64,000 nt of DNA, taken from positions 6,386,001 to 6,450,000 of the forward strand of contig NC_057765.1 of assembly GCF_010389155.1 (NCBI RefSeq), given 5' to 3'. Source of the stretch: Erigeron canadensis. Its lineage: Eukaryota; Streptophyta; Magnoliopsida; Asterales; Asteraceae. Made by a program: the position numbers and the translations under genes. Shown one piece after another: positions 45,094-57,782 of this stretch; the first letter of the stretch is position 1, and each line of letters begins with the position of its first letter. The notes under the pieces were generated by a model. That model did not search any database. It saw only the letters and a program-made list of their open reading frames with translations, and was not told the origin of the DNA.

Positions 45094-45094
<1 letters not shown>

Positions 45095-45849
45095 CTCTTA
45101 TATAAATATAAGAGGATTGTTTCTAGAAGTTTTTTTAAACAAAAATCTTATGTGTCAAGTTCATGTTATTTCTTACAAGGGTATTAAAAAATTATGACAT
45201 CATAAATCATAAATCATTTTGATTTTTCTTTTTTTTAGATTTTTGTTGAATTTGATTTAATTTGAAAACCAAATCTTCCTCCTACAAATTCCATGCCAAG
45301 ATTTTCACTTATAGTTATTAACTATTATCATTATGCTAATATTATTATTAGTAATATAAAGTTATAGTTTATTTTAATTTGTAGCTTAATTATTATTAAT
45401 TTTTAATTGTAGTTTAACTAAAGGAATATAATTATGAATTCGTGTGTATTTTATAAGATTTTTAGCTTTAATAATGATTTTTCTTCTTAAACAGTATTGT
45501 AATAATTTTCATAAATTTTGTTTATTATTTCTTGAATTTGAAGGTGTTGAGCAAATGAAAAGTTGATTGTATGATATCTATTAAAAGCTTTAAATACATT
45601 AATATGTTTATAACTTTTTTTTTCCATTCTTGTGTATTATTTTATCAGTTTCTCTCATATATGTGAAATATATCAATATAAAACTACATTATTGCACCGT
45701 GTTCAATTATTATTGCATTCTTTGATTAAGTCTATTTCATATATAAAAATTAAACAAATATGCAATTATTCCTTTACTAAGCATTATTGAATATTGACTA
45801 GCAAAAATTGTATTAAAATGTCCCGGTTAAACCTGGGTTATTTAGCTAG
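45094..45849 (+). mobile_element. Non-autonomous Helitron
   Basis: Starts with TCTCTTATATAAATATAAGA (5' TC) and ends with CTAG preceded by a hairpin at 45822-45837 (CCCGGTT and AACCTGGG arms) eight bases upstream. It lies between A (45093) and T (45850) as Helitrons do, without target duplication, within a TAA array. About 756 bp and no protein. Confidence 0.8.
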
Positions 45850-47213
45850 TAATAATAATAAGTGACATTAGTCTTTTATGGGAAAGCCAAGTGGCCTTAC
45901 TTTGTATAGTTACGTACATTACAGTGAAAGCATCGTTTTTTTTTTTTTTCTTTTTTTTTTTTTATCATATCGATCTCTGTGTCGATCAATGATCATATAT
46001 AATAAACAATTAATATGAAATGTCAATGTTATTCGGCTATTTTGGAACGTCAAGGCTAAGTGGCAGTAAACTTCAGCATTTCTATATGATAGGAAATTAA
46101 TATTTAACCAAATATATGTATTCTAAAAGGCATGCAGTCTAGTCAAGATATGGCATAAGTAAAAGCATTAGTCTACCCATAAGTATATAAAACAAGAAGC
46201 AGTCATATTAGTGGGCTCTGTAAGTTCATTTCATGTATTCATCTTAAAATTAGGTCTATATGTTCAATACCTATCAATTATTTTGCCTTATAATTTGTAA
46301 TTAAGTATTAACTAAAGATTATATATAATTATTAAATATTTGTTTTTTCATTTTTTTAAGTTGATAAATTTTAAAAATTTTGTCATTTATTTTCATTATT
46401 TTAAACATTTTTACTTAAAATACGTATAATATATACTTGAATTAGCTGTAATTCTTTTAATGAAATGAATCTACAACATTTAACTTTAACTCCTAAAATA
46501 ACTACAATACACCTTTACATTAATAAACTAAACTACTTGTCACCACCATTACCAATCGACGCCGCCACAGTCGGCCACCACTACTGCGCGCAACCTTTAC
46601 CTATCACCGCCGCCACTACACCGTCACGTCGCACAGACTATGACTAGTATATATATATATATATAGTTTGTAATTAAGATAAAGATAAAGCTAATCATGG
46701 TATATATATGTTTTTCCTTCCTATTCTAAAGACTCATAAGTATATAGAGACTTGACTCTGATGTTAACAATTAACTTTAATAAATGATACGTATGAACTT
46801 GAGGAAATTGCATAATCATCTTGATAAAGAGTTTATTTATTACGTATGTCATACTTTATACTTATTTACCACTAACAATATAGTCTCTTAGTTAGGCATC
46901 GTTTTTATTCTATGGTAACAATATAGTCTCTTAGTTAGGCATCGTTTTTATTCTATGGTGTGTCATGTTCATGAACTTCTTAGATAAATTACGTACTTCA
47001 ATTCGTGGAAGTACAAGCCGCCTAGGAATCTAGGAAATGGTCTCAAATGGTCACTAAAATACGTAATATTGTTAGACAGCGTACATGTGTGTTAATTAAA
47101 AATACTCATCATCCGTGGTAATCCAAACGAAAAAACCCTCATCGAGTCATCCATTAGTATATGTTACACTAATTAGGTATTTAGATTAAACAAAGGTCCG
47201 ATCCTCATCTCAT
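45850..47213. other. Intergenic DNA
   Basis: No gene found. Contains T runs (45937-45962), a perfect 43-bp tandem duplication (46874-46959), and a short GC-rich CCGCCAC-containing patch at 46540-46635 of unknown origin. The phrase near 46200-46230 (GGGCTCTGTAAGTTCATTT) resembles 17390-17410, hinting at a shared dispersed repeat. Confidence 0.45.
46874..46959. repeat. 43-bp tandem duplication
   Basis: AACAATATAGTCTCTTAGTT at 46874 and again at 46917; both copies identical over 43 bases. Confidence 0.95.
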
Positions 47214-47795
47214 GTGTTGAGTCATGGATTCGCTGAGAGACTCAGCGAGCTACTTCATCAGCGAGCTCTCAGCGACACACATTTATCTTCGAGTTAAGGG
47301 ATAAGTTCAATGACTCACCGCCATGTTTTGTAAGTCAAAAATGGGCGAGAAGACGAAGATAAGAAGGCTGGTCCCAAAGACACGTGTTGCAAGATCAAGA
47401 TGGAGCCATGTGACCTTGTACCGTTTTGGTACTAAGGAGTTTCTCTTTTATGCCGTTTTGGGAAACAAACAAGATGAAGAAAAGAGAACTCTGCAGATCT
47501 GAAACATCCTCCAATAGATGGTTGACAACCTTCATATGTCAACATCCATTAGGTTGTCATGTGATGTTGCCTCTCCTCTAAATAAGGCATCACTTGACCT
47601 AGTCGCAACTCTTGTTGGTTTTGTTCTACAATTGGCACTTTGTGTGTTTTCTTTATTTGTAGAACAGTTAAGTGTTTTTGTGTGTGTAAAAACTTAACAA
47701 GTATTTTCTTTTCTTATTCTTTGTAAACCGACCATGTATTCACTATTTAACTAATAAATACATATGATTAAACGTGTTTACATTCTTATCTTACA
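47214..47795 (+). repeat. Probable 5' LTR of copia element C
   Basis: A TG start (TGTGTTGAGTCATGG) and CA end (CTTACA) bracket a region with a TATA-like CTCTAAATAAGG near 47577 and a T-rich U5. The primer-binding site follows 23 bases later. Ends are inferred because no second LTR exists here. Confidence 0.45.
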
Positions 47796-47818
47796 TTCTT
47801 AGTGTAATTTACTTTAGT

Positions 47819-47830
47819 TGGTATCAGAGC
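47819..47830 (+). promoter_or_regulatory. Primer-binding site of copia element C
   Basis: TGGTATCAGAGC, the canonical Met-tRNA primer site of plant copia elements, 130 bases before the gag ATG. Confidence 0.85.
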
Positions 47831-47960
47831 AGTGTTTTGATATACTGAAACTGATCTGAGTTACAGTTTGCAAGATTATTTTTCTTTTCTAGTACTTTCT
47901 TTTTCTTTCTTTAAAATCTTTTTCTTGTCTTTCTTTAAAAAAAAATTTCTTTTCTTTACT

Positions 47961-50135
47961 ATGGCTCATGTTCCCACTTTGGTTAATACAAGGGATTTTG
48001 GGTATGTGTCCATCCCACCTAGATTCGACTCTCATGATTTCGGGTCTTGAAAGGAGAGGATGCTCCTACACATCGTAGGAGTTGAACCCTATCTTATGAC
48101 CATCCTAACCAGAGGGCCGTATGTACTGATTCTGGTTACAAGAACACCAAAAGCCACTGCTGATGCTCCTAAGGTTGTCACTGAGCTCAGAAAACCAGAA
48201 GTACAATGGATAGATGATGAGCGTAGGCTTATCAATCTGGATGCTCGGTTGAGGAATCTCTTCATTAATACCCTTCCTGATGACATAATGAAATCTGTCA
48301 TCAAACTTTCTTCTGCTAAACTGGTATGGGACAGTTTGTGTACCAGATTCGATGGTATGGCAGATGTTCTTGCTACCAAGAAAATAGATTTAAAACGTGC
48401 CTATGAAGGATTCTTCTCTCTTCCCAATGAGAGTCTGGATGGCACAAGTTCATTGACATCTTGCCTAACAAATGGCAAGGTTTAAGACAAATTTTTCAAA
48501 CCACCAAACTGCTTAAAACCTATGACTTGGAATCGCTCTATGGCACTCTTCAATTTGAAGAGAGAGCCCTTGCTCAAAATCTGAGAGTTGAGGCTGAATC
48601 TTTAAGGCATGTTGGTTCATCTTTCACTTCTTTATCTAACATCTCTCATTCTCATGACCCTCTTGCACTGGTCCCTGCTGAAGTCAGTCATGTCCATCTT
48701 GATATGGACATCAGCAATTCTACCCCCTCCAACGTCCAAGATCTCGTTAATGACCTCAATTTCGAGGAGAGACAAGAGATGTTCCTGGACTTTATGAATT
48801 TTGCTCTCATCGCTGATAAACGATATTCTAAAAAATGGAATAGTCGTAGGTCTACTCCATTTCAAAACCCAGTGGTGGACAAGTCACAATAAGAATGTTG
48901 GAGGTGTGGTTGAAAAGGCCATTACCAAAAAGAATGCAAAGTGTTTATTCCTTCTTTGCAGGCATCGAAGCCTCATTCAAGCCTGTTGATGAATACAAAA
49001 AGAAGTACTATGAGCTTCGTGCTAAGATGGTTGATGTGGAAAAAGCCAAAGCTCATGTCAAGAGTCTTGTTGCTGAACAACATGACTGGGCAGACTCTGA
49101 TGAATCTGATACTGAAGGGGAGGAATATGTTGATGCTATCTGCTTTATGGCACTCGCTGATGATCAGGCGCTGACAAAGGATCAGGTCTGCTCTAGTCAG
49201 TGGGCGAATGCCACTCTCAAAAAGTTATGCAATTTCTCTTCTGCTTCTGAAGAAAATAAGTCCAAGATCTTTGAATCTCTTACTTGTGACATTCAGTTTG
49301 TCGAATCCATTCGTACTGATCTTCAGTCCAAACTTAACTCAGTCAGTGCTGAGCTAAGTGATAAAACTGGGCAAGCTCAAGGACCTGAGAAATGTCCATG
49401 TTGAGCTTGATCTCAAAAACTTCTCAATCAGAATCTTCAAATATCAAATGAAGAACTGAAAAATAAGGTCCCTGACCTTAAGAAAATTATCATCTCATGG
49501 TCTAAAGCCTCCAAGCTTCGTGACCAAATATTCAGCAAGCTGATGCCTACTCAAATCAAATCCATCATTGGTGGAGATCACTTTGGTGACAGTCCAGCTG
49601 CTGAAGAGAGGATCCCCCCAAGTGATGTGGTCTCCTCTGAAGAAATGATGAAGTATTATTTCGTTAAAGGGATAAATGATTATCATTGAGAACTTGATGA
49701 TAAATCATCCTCTCCCAACACTTCTTCCTTTTTTCCTAATTCCTTTTCTCAAACCTTTGAAGGAAATCCTTCAAGTGATGGTTACAAACCTATTGCTCCC
49801 CAACTTTTAACCGTTCAGTCTAAAGCTTTTGAACCATTCAAAAGGAGCAAGGTCGTTGTTCTATATGACTACAGTACTCCTCAACGAGCTGTACCTGTTA
49901 GTCAACCTGCTGAGTCTCCTATTCCGACAGCGGTCGTTGAACGCCCTGTGTCTCAGCCCTCATCTTCCTCTTCAAATTCTTCTCATGCTGACAAAAAGGC
50001 TGTTATGCATGATCGTTTAATGAATAGACAAAGTAGGTTTGCTGATTCTCTTAATCAGCAGCCTAATCATGTCTATGTTCCAAAGGAAACCTCTATCCCT
50101 CAGCACTCCAGACCAAACTTTGATCCAACAAAATC
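47961..50135 (+). pseudogene. Copia element C gag, decayed and truncated
   Basis: Starts MAHVPTLVNTRDFGYV. An early TGA lies at 48048-48050. Further blocks follow, shifted in frame: KLVWDSLCTRFDGMADVL at 48318, LYGTLQFEERALAQNLRVE at 48537, a CCHC knuckle remnant (ECWRCG*KGHYQKEC, with a stop) near 48892-48945, then ELRAKMVDVEKAKAHVKSL and a long Ser/Glu-rich tail up to about 50135. The large gag with a coiled C-terminal extension recalls SIRE/Oryco-like elements. Protease, integrase and reverse transcriptase are absent; homology simply stops, and no 3' LTR follows. Confidence 0.75.
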
Positions 50136-50139
50136 AAAA

Positions 50140-50788
50140 GTTGTATATTGTTGCACAATAATTTATAGTAATGTATAGTAATGATTCCAAACAAAGAATC
50201 ATTAAGAACTTTTGAACTACATTACGTAGTTTATTGAAATGACAAATAATGTCAAAAAATCGATAACCTATAGTTATTTATGCTTTGAATGTGTTCAAAG
50301 AATCATACAAGAACCTTTTGTTCTTTATTATATATGAACTAAAAGTAGTAGTAATCAATGACATCCATATCATTCTCTACGGAGAATTTTGAAACAACTT
50401 CATGTCAAATAAACATAACTCTAGTTATGATATTTCTTTCAAATATTTTACATAATTGCATGGTATTCGATAACCATGTTGCGTAATAAACTGATGTTAT
50501 TAGCAAATCATACAATTTTTGATCTAACAAAATCAAAAATAATTTTAGTCCATTTTACATAACATGTAGTTATGATTCTCTATAAAGAATTATTAAGAGC
50601 TTTTGATTTGTAATAATTGTCAACTAACCATTGTAATAATTGTTCAACTAATAATACATCGAATTGTTATTTATCGATCGGATCCTTAATTATCTAAAGT
50701 TCCATCCCGAAAATTGCTCCTGAAGTTCGACTTTGATTCAGCGACGATGATACGTATGTATATTATCCGTCGTTAGAATAACGTTTGG
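50140..50788. other. Region downstream of the prenyltransferase gene
   Basis: AT-rich. Two similar phrases, GAATCATTAAGAACTTTTGA (50188) and GAATTATTAAGAGCTTTTGA (50587), suggest a degraded repeat. Holds the 3' UTR of the minus-strand prenyltransferase; no certain poly(A) signal chosen. Confidence 0.4.
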
Positions 50789-52312
50789 TTAGCGTACGAG
50801 TGCAATTAGACCATATTCAGCATAGAAGAGCTGCAAAAACGCGCATACATATATATACACAAAAATTAATTCAAGCTAGAAATATATAATTACGTTTGGT
50901 TATTAATTTACTCCAAAAAGTTTACTGTATTTAATTAATTACCTGCCAAAGGAACATATACATCGATTGAACAGCTTCCATGTTCTTCAAATCTACTGAC
51001 TTGGCACGTACCCAAAGTAATAATGCCATCGCCAAATGACTACCAATCTACACAAAACCAAAAATAACACAAGATCATTAATTAGCAAATGGCCTTATAA
51101 ATATATCGAGCCAAAAATAATTAATATACGATCAGTCATATATTATATGACTGATCGTTGAATTGGTTTATATATTAGTCACGATCGACGATTACACAAA
51201 TTTGTTGTAGTGCGCATATATAGCTAGATTTATACATTTAGATTAATAATTACCGTTACGTATTTGCTCCAAGGAATGGGTGAAGTTGCTCCAACACAAG
51301 CAGCACCAAGATAAGCGATTTCAAGAATCCAAATACAAATCCAGTACATCTACACAAAATTAAAATTTGAGTTACATATATACCAAAGATCGATTTTATG
51401 AAATATATCTATTAAATACATACGAATTGAATGTGCTGAAAAATATTAGTACTCCGTATAGTATTAGTTAGCAGCTAGCTTACCCGTTTTTCACCCAATT
51501 TGATAGCAAGAGACTTAATTCCATGCATTCGGTCTCCCTCAATATCGGGAATGTCCTATAACAGCAAGAAATGTATTAGTAACAAGCCAGCGTGAAGCAA
51601 ATTCGATTAATTGATGAGAAGTACTTGCTAGCTAGCTTGAAAATACGGATAATTTGAAGCCAGCTGGGCACGACGGTTTTCACCTTGAAGAATATGGTTG
51701 ATACTGAGAAGGCACTCAGCATTGCGACTGCGAATAGTATCGGCCTTGAAAGTAATGTGGATACTCCATGAAGAAAACTCTATAAAATATAGATAGATAT
51801 TTGTAATTTAGTGTTGTAACCAAGTCTATAAGCAAATTAACATGTTCTTAAATAACTTTTTTTTTTGTTGTTGTTGAATTTACTTTTATATCTCTATTTT
51901 TTCTATTATAAACTGACCTGCATATGTAAGTAATATCCAATCGGAACAACTAGTGCCCGAGCCATTAGCATGTAGAAAGCCGCGGTGAAAGGAAACCTCT
52001 TCCATCGCAAGTACGGAAGCTGGAAATGGTAAAAGCAATATTGACATCAGATCTTCCGTTTGTGTTCAAATAAATATCAGATTAGAACTGATTACTAACT
52101 AACAGCAGACATTTGTATTTCAAAAAAAAAAAAAAAAAATTAGATATAAGATTAGATATAGATATTACTTTATATAAAGCTTACCACATTGGCTGAATAT
52201 GCAGTTCCGACCACAAACCATCCGACGAAAGCCCAAAACAATGGAGGAGATACCATCCATCCAACCGCTAAGCTCTGCGCAAATAAATGACAGAAATATA
52301 TTTATAAATGAC

Positions 52313-52346
<34 letters not shown>

Positions 52347-54075
52347 ACTTGATTGCAGTAGTAATCAATGAAGATAAAGTACCATGATAGCTGAAACTGA
52401 TGAGACGCTTATAGCGGTATTCATAGATATTTCTCCCGCGGCTAATGGGAGAGTTGGCTTGTTAACCTGAAAGAATATCAAGTCATGAGCATATGCATAC
52501 AAATATATAAGTACATGTATGTACGTATCCTAAGTCGTTGATATATAAGTTATAAGTGTTGACAATCGGCATTCCATCTGTTGCCCATTCCAATCTTACG
52601 GTTTCTGTTACTATACATGGTATCACAGGAATTGATAATTGTGTGTGTATATAGAGAACGAATAGACAGAATATATATATATAAACAAACTGTTATTCGA
52701 ATAAGTAAATCGTACGTGATATACACATATATATAGTTTCCTAAAAGGTATCTCTAAGAGTCATACCTATTCACAAAAGGGTGCCAACGACAGTTACATA
52801 AACTGACGTCTTATTCTATTTACATGACAACCCTTTATTTAATAATCTATTTACATTATTGACTAAATACATAATATACTATTGTCATTATGGTCCAATA
52901 ATAAGACCATCCACAACAAGGATGTCCATAGGAAATTTGTGGTGATATGGAGGGTGTTTGTAAAAAGACTATTGATGTGGGTGGTGATATGGAGGATGTC
53001 CATCCATGGTTGTTTGTAGAAAAGGATGAGGAAGAATGGGGTACAAAAGTTACTTTGGAATTTATTTGGTTGTTTGTAAGAAGGATGTATATATTATTGT
53101 TGTGGGTAAAAAGTGTTTGTGGGAAGGATGGATGAAAAGCTGACGTAGCATGTTGATTAGGATGTTTGTTAGAAGGATATCATGAACTGATGCGGATAGT
53201 CTAACTATTATTATATAATTATTATACCTTGTCGAGTTCTATATCGCAAATCTGATTAAAACCGCAGACATACATTTGCATAAACATGCCTCCAACTAGA
53301 GCCTGAAGATAATAATGGAATATATATATGTTAATAAGATGTTAATTTATGAATCTTGGACTATATATATAAAAATTCTTAGCTAAAGGATCAATTTAAA
53401 TTTACCTGCAACATCTTCGTGAAGAATAATGGGGAGAAATCCGAAAGCTTCTGAACAGTCAGAAGAGACATTGCAGCCACACTTAACACCTAAAAACCGA
53501 GCTGCAATAGGTTAGCTAGGTTGTTGAATATGTTTTAACAGTTTTCGATTTCTATATTCTAGAAAATGAAAATTTTGAAAAAACGTTCTGATAAAAATTA
53601 AACAAGAAAACATCATGACTAACCGTTCCAACTGCTGCATACGGTCTTATGAACCTATACAAAGCATTTACAAATTTGATTGCGGATTCCACGGGACTTG
53701 ATAAATCACGAGTTGCGTCAAACTCAAAGTTGCTGGTAGATGATACATTCAGCTTAAACTTCATTGTATTATTTTCGTGTAGAGTGAACGGTTCGTTGAG
53801 AATAGTACGATTTCTTTGTTGCAATGTCATGGAACCATTGTTATTGAATTTTGATACCTGGGGAAATTTTAAACTTTGTCCTCCTATATAAATTTACAAA
53901 TCTCATTATATTAGTACGTTACGTTATCAAAAAAATATAATCAACAAACATACTGAAATTCGATCAGCTGCTGATCGAAAGAAGTACCTTTGGGCAATGA
54001 AGACGACGATCCAACGACTCCAGTACGTCGGTATGAAGTTAACTTACAAAGTGATCCAAGAGCTAGAGATGCCAT
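50789..54075 (-). CDS. Plastid UbiA aromatic prenyltransferase, homogentisate phytyltransferase-like, 12 exons
   Basis: Exons (minus): 54075-53988, 53883-53624, 53489-53406, 53302-53228, 52466-52383, 52274-52185, 52019-51918, 51779-51684, 51555-51484, 51349-51254, 51047-50943, 50830-50789. All have GT-AG borders and join in frame to 397 aa, near the usual 390-400. The Ser-rich N-terminus from MASLALGSLCKLTSYRR looks like a plastid transit peptide. RFIRPYAAVGT begins the membrane domain. The prenyl-diphosphate Mg sites are NQICDIELDK (about 160-169) and KDIPDIEGDR (about 293-302). The end LFYAEYGLIALVR matches the family. By family it joins a prenyl diphosphate to an aromatic acceptor in the plastid envelope or thylakoid. 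Cys in the first motif and other changes from typical tocopherol enzymes leave room for a specialised substrate. Intron 4 holds a probable MITE (52900-53215). No stop or frameshift. Confidence 0.93.
52895..53215. mobile_element. Possible MITE inside prenyltransferase intron 4
   Basis: A GT-rich insert with loosely inverted ends (AAGACCATCCACAAC on the left; AGACTATCCGCATCAG on the complement of the right) and repeated GTTTGT-AAGGATG phrases. Noncoding. Ends uncertain. Confidence 0.4.
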
Positions 54076-56229
54076 TGTACGTACTTTGTTAGCTTTTATG
54101 TTGCAAAAGTATTATTGCAATTCTAATTTTCTCTTTTGGATTTCAAGCAAGAACAATAAGAGTGAGATATAAGAAAGTGTTGGTTTGTTAAAAACGTATA
54201 AGTATATAACGAAGATCTCACAATCAAGTTGCTTTATTGTTTCCAAAGCAGAAAAATATGAAGTTAAATAAGCCACCCTCCAATTAGCAGTCATGCAAAT
54301 TAAAAAAATTACTAGCCACCATTAGTTTGGTAAAAGGACCAAAGTAGTAGTATGGTGATCTGCTAGATTTTATTGACTACTCGATCAGCCTGCCATTATT
54401 AATCAACTCTCAAACGTTTAGAGTTTAGCTGGCCCACCAGAATTACAAAGTAAACTAATACGAGTAGTTAAATTTATATATGAAGGTGACATGCATGTAA
54501 TTAAGCAAAATGTATGCTGAAGTAACACTAATTAATTAGAGCATTGATAATTATAACAACGAATTAATATCATAAGTAAGAATTACATATATTAACATAC
54601 AGCAAACGATCGAGCTCTAATATTTCCCTCCACAACTTTGTAAGTTGCTATATAACTGTTGAGCCCATTTAAGTAAAACCTAATGTGTAATCGATCGTTA
54701 CTCGTATTAAGTAGTTTTGCAAAGCTTAATTACGACTGTTTTTATTCTCCTAGAAAATGTTTTGGTTTATGTTTGTTTTGTGGATGGTGATAAATATACA
54801 ATAATTATTGGTCATCTGCAACAAATGTATATATTCTATTTCATAGTGTATAACCATATACTAATTGCAGTTATTTGTAGTTGCATCATCATATGTCAAA
54901 TTTTCAACTCCTTAGAAGTTTAATTTGAAGTTAAGGTGCTAGCAAGCTGGTGACGAAGCCAGCTTGATCCATTTTGTACGAGAGGTCCATCAAAAGTCAC
55001 AGATGTAGAAATAACACAATGAAAAACATATATTTTCAGACGAATTACCCATGAAACTATAATATTAAGCAAAACACTATATGTACGATGAAGCTTCACC
55101 CCTCATCTAATTATGCATATAATTTAGAGGTTCTTACATATGGCAAGTTACGAGTATTACTCATCAACTTATAAAAATGTGCATGCCTTTGATTTCTATG
55201 ATGGATTTTTTATGTGTATTTCTGTTGAACACATTTGTCTTTTAGTAGTAAAAAAATTTAAAAAAAAAAAAAAAAATTCCTTATCATCATGGAAACTAGG
55301 AGGTTCGGGACCCGCTTTGCAAGGCTCTAATCGTTGTGTTTAAACGGTTTTGTTTAGTTGTGTTAAACCTACTTAAAAGAAAAACTAAAAAAACCACATC
55401 AAAAAGTTGCAATATCAAATACATACATTTAGTTTGTGCAATTAAATGAAAAAAGTAAAAAGAAAGGAAAAACAATATGTTTGATTAAAAGTTTTCAATA
55501 TGTTAGTTAAGAACACAAAAGCAAAAAAAAATTCTATGAGAAAAAACAAGAAAAATCGAAAGAAAAAGCCCCAAACGGGATCCGATATGACAAAATCTAG
55601 ATAGTGATACATGGTATAAGATGATCCAATAGAAGACAGCATAAAAGCAAAAAAACTGTGCAAGAAACCAAGAAAACCGAAAGAAAAAAAAACTTAACGG
55701 GATCCAATATAGTAAAATCCGAATAGGAACGCGAACGTAAGTGGAGTAATAGAACAGTGTCACATGGCGGTGACTCTGTTCATTCAAAAAGGCAAAAAAA
55801 CTGTGCAAGAAACCGAAAGAAAAAAAAAACCTTAACGGGATCTAATATAGTAAAAAATCCAAATAGTAACCGAATAATAACACGGACGTAAGTGGACTAA
55901 TAAAACAATGCCACGTAGCTAGTGGAACTATTTAGTAGCGTCAGGCTTAATGAGATTATTACAATATAATATTCCTACAATGGTTGAATGGCCGGTCTTA
56001 ATCAAGAATAATTGGTAAGAATTGTAACACAGCTGCACACCCGTATTACAACTTTGCTTTTCAATATAACTATTATATTACCAAGACGCCCATATTCAAG
56101 TCCATTAAAATTTTCAACGGTGCCTATATATGAATACCATATAAATCTTTAGAAAATCATTTTCATTATATATATATCCTCAAATAACACTTAGAAAGTT
56201 ATACTCTATTCAAATTATTTTCACTCATT
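54076..56229. promoter_or_regulatory. Divergent intergenic region between prenyltransferase and CHY1-like genes
   Basis: The two start codons face away from each other across 2.15 kb, so this holds both promoters. TATA-like sequences: complement of about 54203-54209 (TATATAC), roughly 130 bases before the prenyltransferase ATG; and CTATATATG at 56124-56132 and CATATAAATC at 56139-56148, about 90-105 bases before the hydrolase ATG. The middle contains a three-unit repeat (55480-55900). No other gene found. Confidence 0.5.
55480..55900. repeat. Three degenerate copies of a roughly 140-bp unit
   Basis: Units begin near 55508, 55652 and 55795 and share AACTGTGCAAGAAACC (last two), ACCGAAAGAAAAAAA, ACGGGATCCAATATAGTAAA-like and AACGTAAGTGGA-like phrases. 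On the complement they give Phe-rich open frames that are artefacts. Confidence 0.75.
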
Positions 56230-57731
56230 ATGGCTATGGCTCAACTTGTCGTGAGGAATGAAGAAAAACCTGTATGTTTCACATCTTTCTACTTATATAT
56301 CAATCAATTGTTTTAATTAATTAAACCATTTTAAAACTTGACTTATTCTCATCGATCTTATTGTATTCTAATATCAAATTATACTTGGTCATGCACTCAT
56401 GCATACTGTATTTTTATTGCTAATTATGTAGGATATGTACGTCTACTTGTAGCTAGTACGTACTAAGACTATTATGTACATCCTTTCTTATCAGTTTTAT
56501 CATATCAGCCCCACTGTATCACTCATCACTACGTACCAATACTTTATCACTTCCTCATATCTTTATTTTTTATTAACTATTTATACACACAAATAATACA
56601 AAATTTTCACAAATAACAAAATATAAAAAGGAAATCCCCAAGCTCGTCGTTGGTTGTCAATTAACCGACGAAGCAAACTGATTTCACAAAGTAAGAAGAC
56701 GCGCTGTCTATGTTATCAGTTTTGTGAGATGAAGCAATGAGCACCGACGAACACATACCTCTTATGTAATCTATGAATACGTATGAGTCGTAGAGAGTGA
56801 CATACCACCGTAAATCATTCATTTTGTATTAGTTTGTACCTTAATTCGTATAGTACTGTCGTACTACGTGCAGCAATATAAACTAACACGCGCATACATA
56901 CTCTTTCATGCCAAAATAAACCTATAACCAGATAGTAGGTGTAAAAGATCAATGAATTTCCAAGCATGGTGCGCGCATCACATAATACTCATGTTGATCC
57001 GACCAGCGAAATTGGTGTCAAAATCCTTGAATTTTCTAAGATACCTATAGACACATTTGATGACTGTTTGGTTCTTTATATATATGGATCAACTTTAGCT
57101 CAATGGCAAGCAAAATTCCATCACAAAACCTGATATATATATATATCCTCAATCTGATCTGATGATCTAGAAGACTAGAATTAGTTAAGCTTGTGTATCA
57201 TAAAGTTGCAAATGCAAAACTTTCACTTTGCATAGCAACAGTTATTACTTTATTAATCCTTTTTCTTGTTAAGCCCATATAGCTTAACAACAAATTAACA
57301 AACCATGATAACATATATTGACATGTAACAAAACCATAATAAAATATATTGACATGTAGCTCAACAAGAAACAAACCATGCATGCATGGCCGGCCTAACA
57401 GTAATTCGGGACTAAGCCATAATTGCTTTGGGCCACCAAAAAATGATAAGGCCTCCATATTTTTCATAGTAGGCTTAACAAGAAACAAACCATGATAACA
57501 TATATTGACATGTAGCTTAACAAGAAATTAAACAAACCTTAACCATGACAACATCAAGGCTTTTTCTTATAGTTGGATCAAAATGTTAAGTTAAATATAG
57601 TTCGATATCAAGCTAGGAACCAATGGTGTTGTTTTGACTTCTAATTATCTACTCGTATTTGTATCGTTATCATTAATGGCTATCATGCTAGTTCGGCTCG
57701 CTCTTCAATGAAATTTTCTGTTAAAATACTC

Positions 57732-57782
<51 letters not shown>

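Noticed and set aside
46540..46635. GC-rich CCGCCAC segment as an exon
   Set aside because: Short, with no splice-consistent frame or neighbours; repeat origin is likelier.
54717..54923. Hydrophobic 68-codon frame in the divergent spacer
   Set aside because: Looks like a membrane peptide only because of T-rich DNA; no signal of selection and no splice-compatible partner exons.
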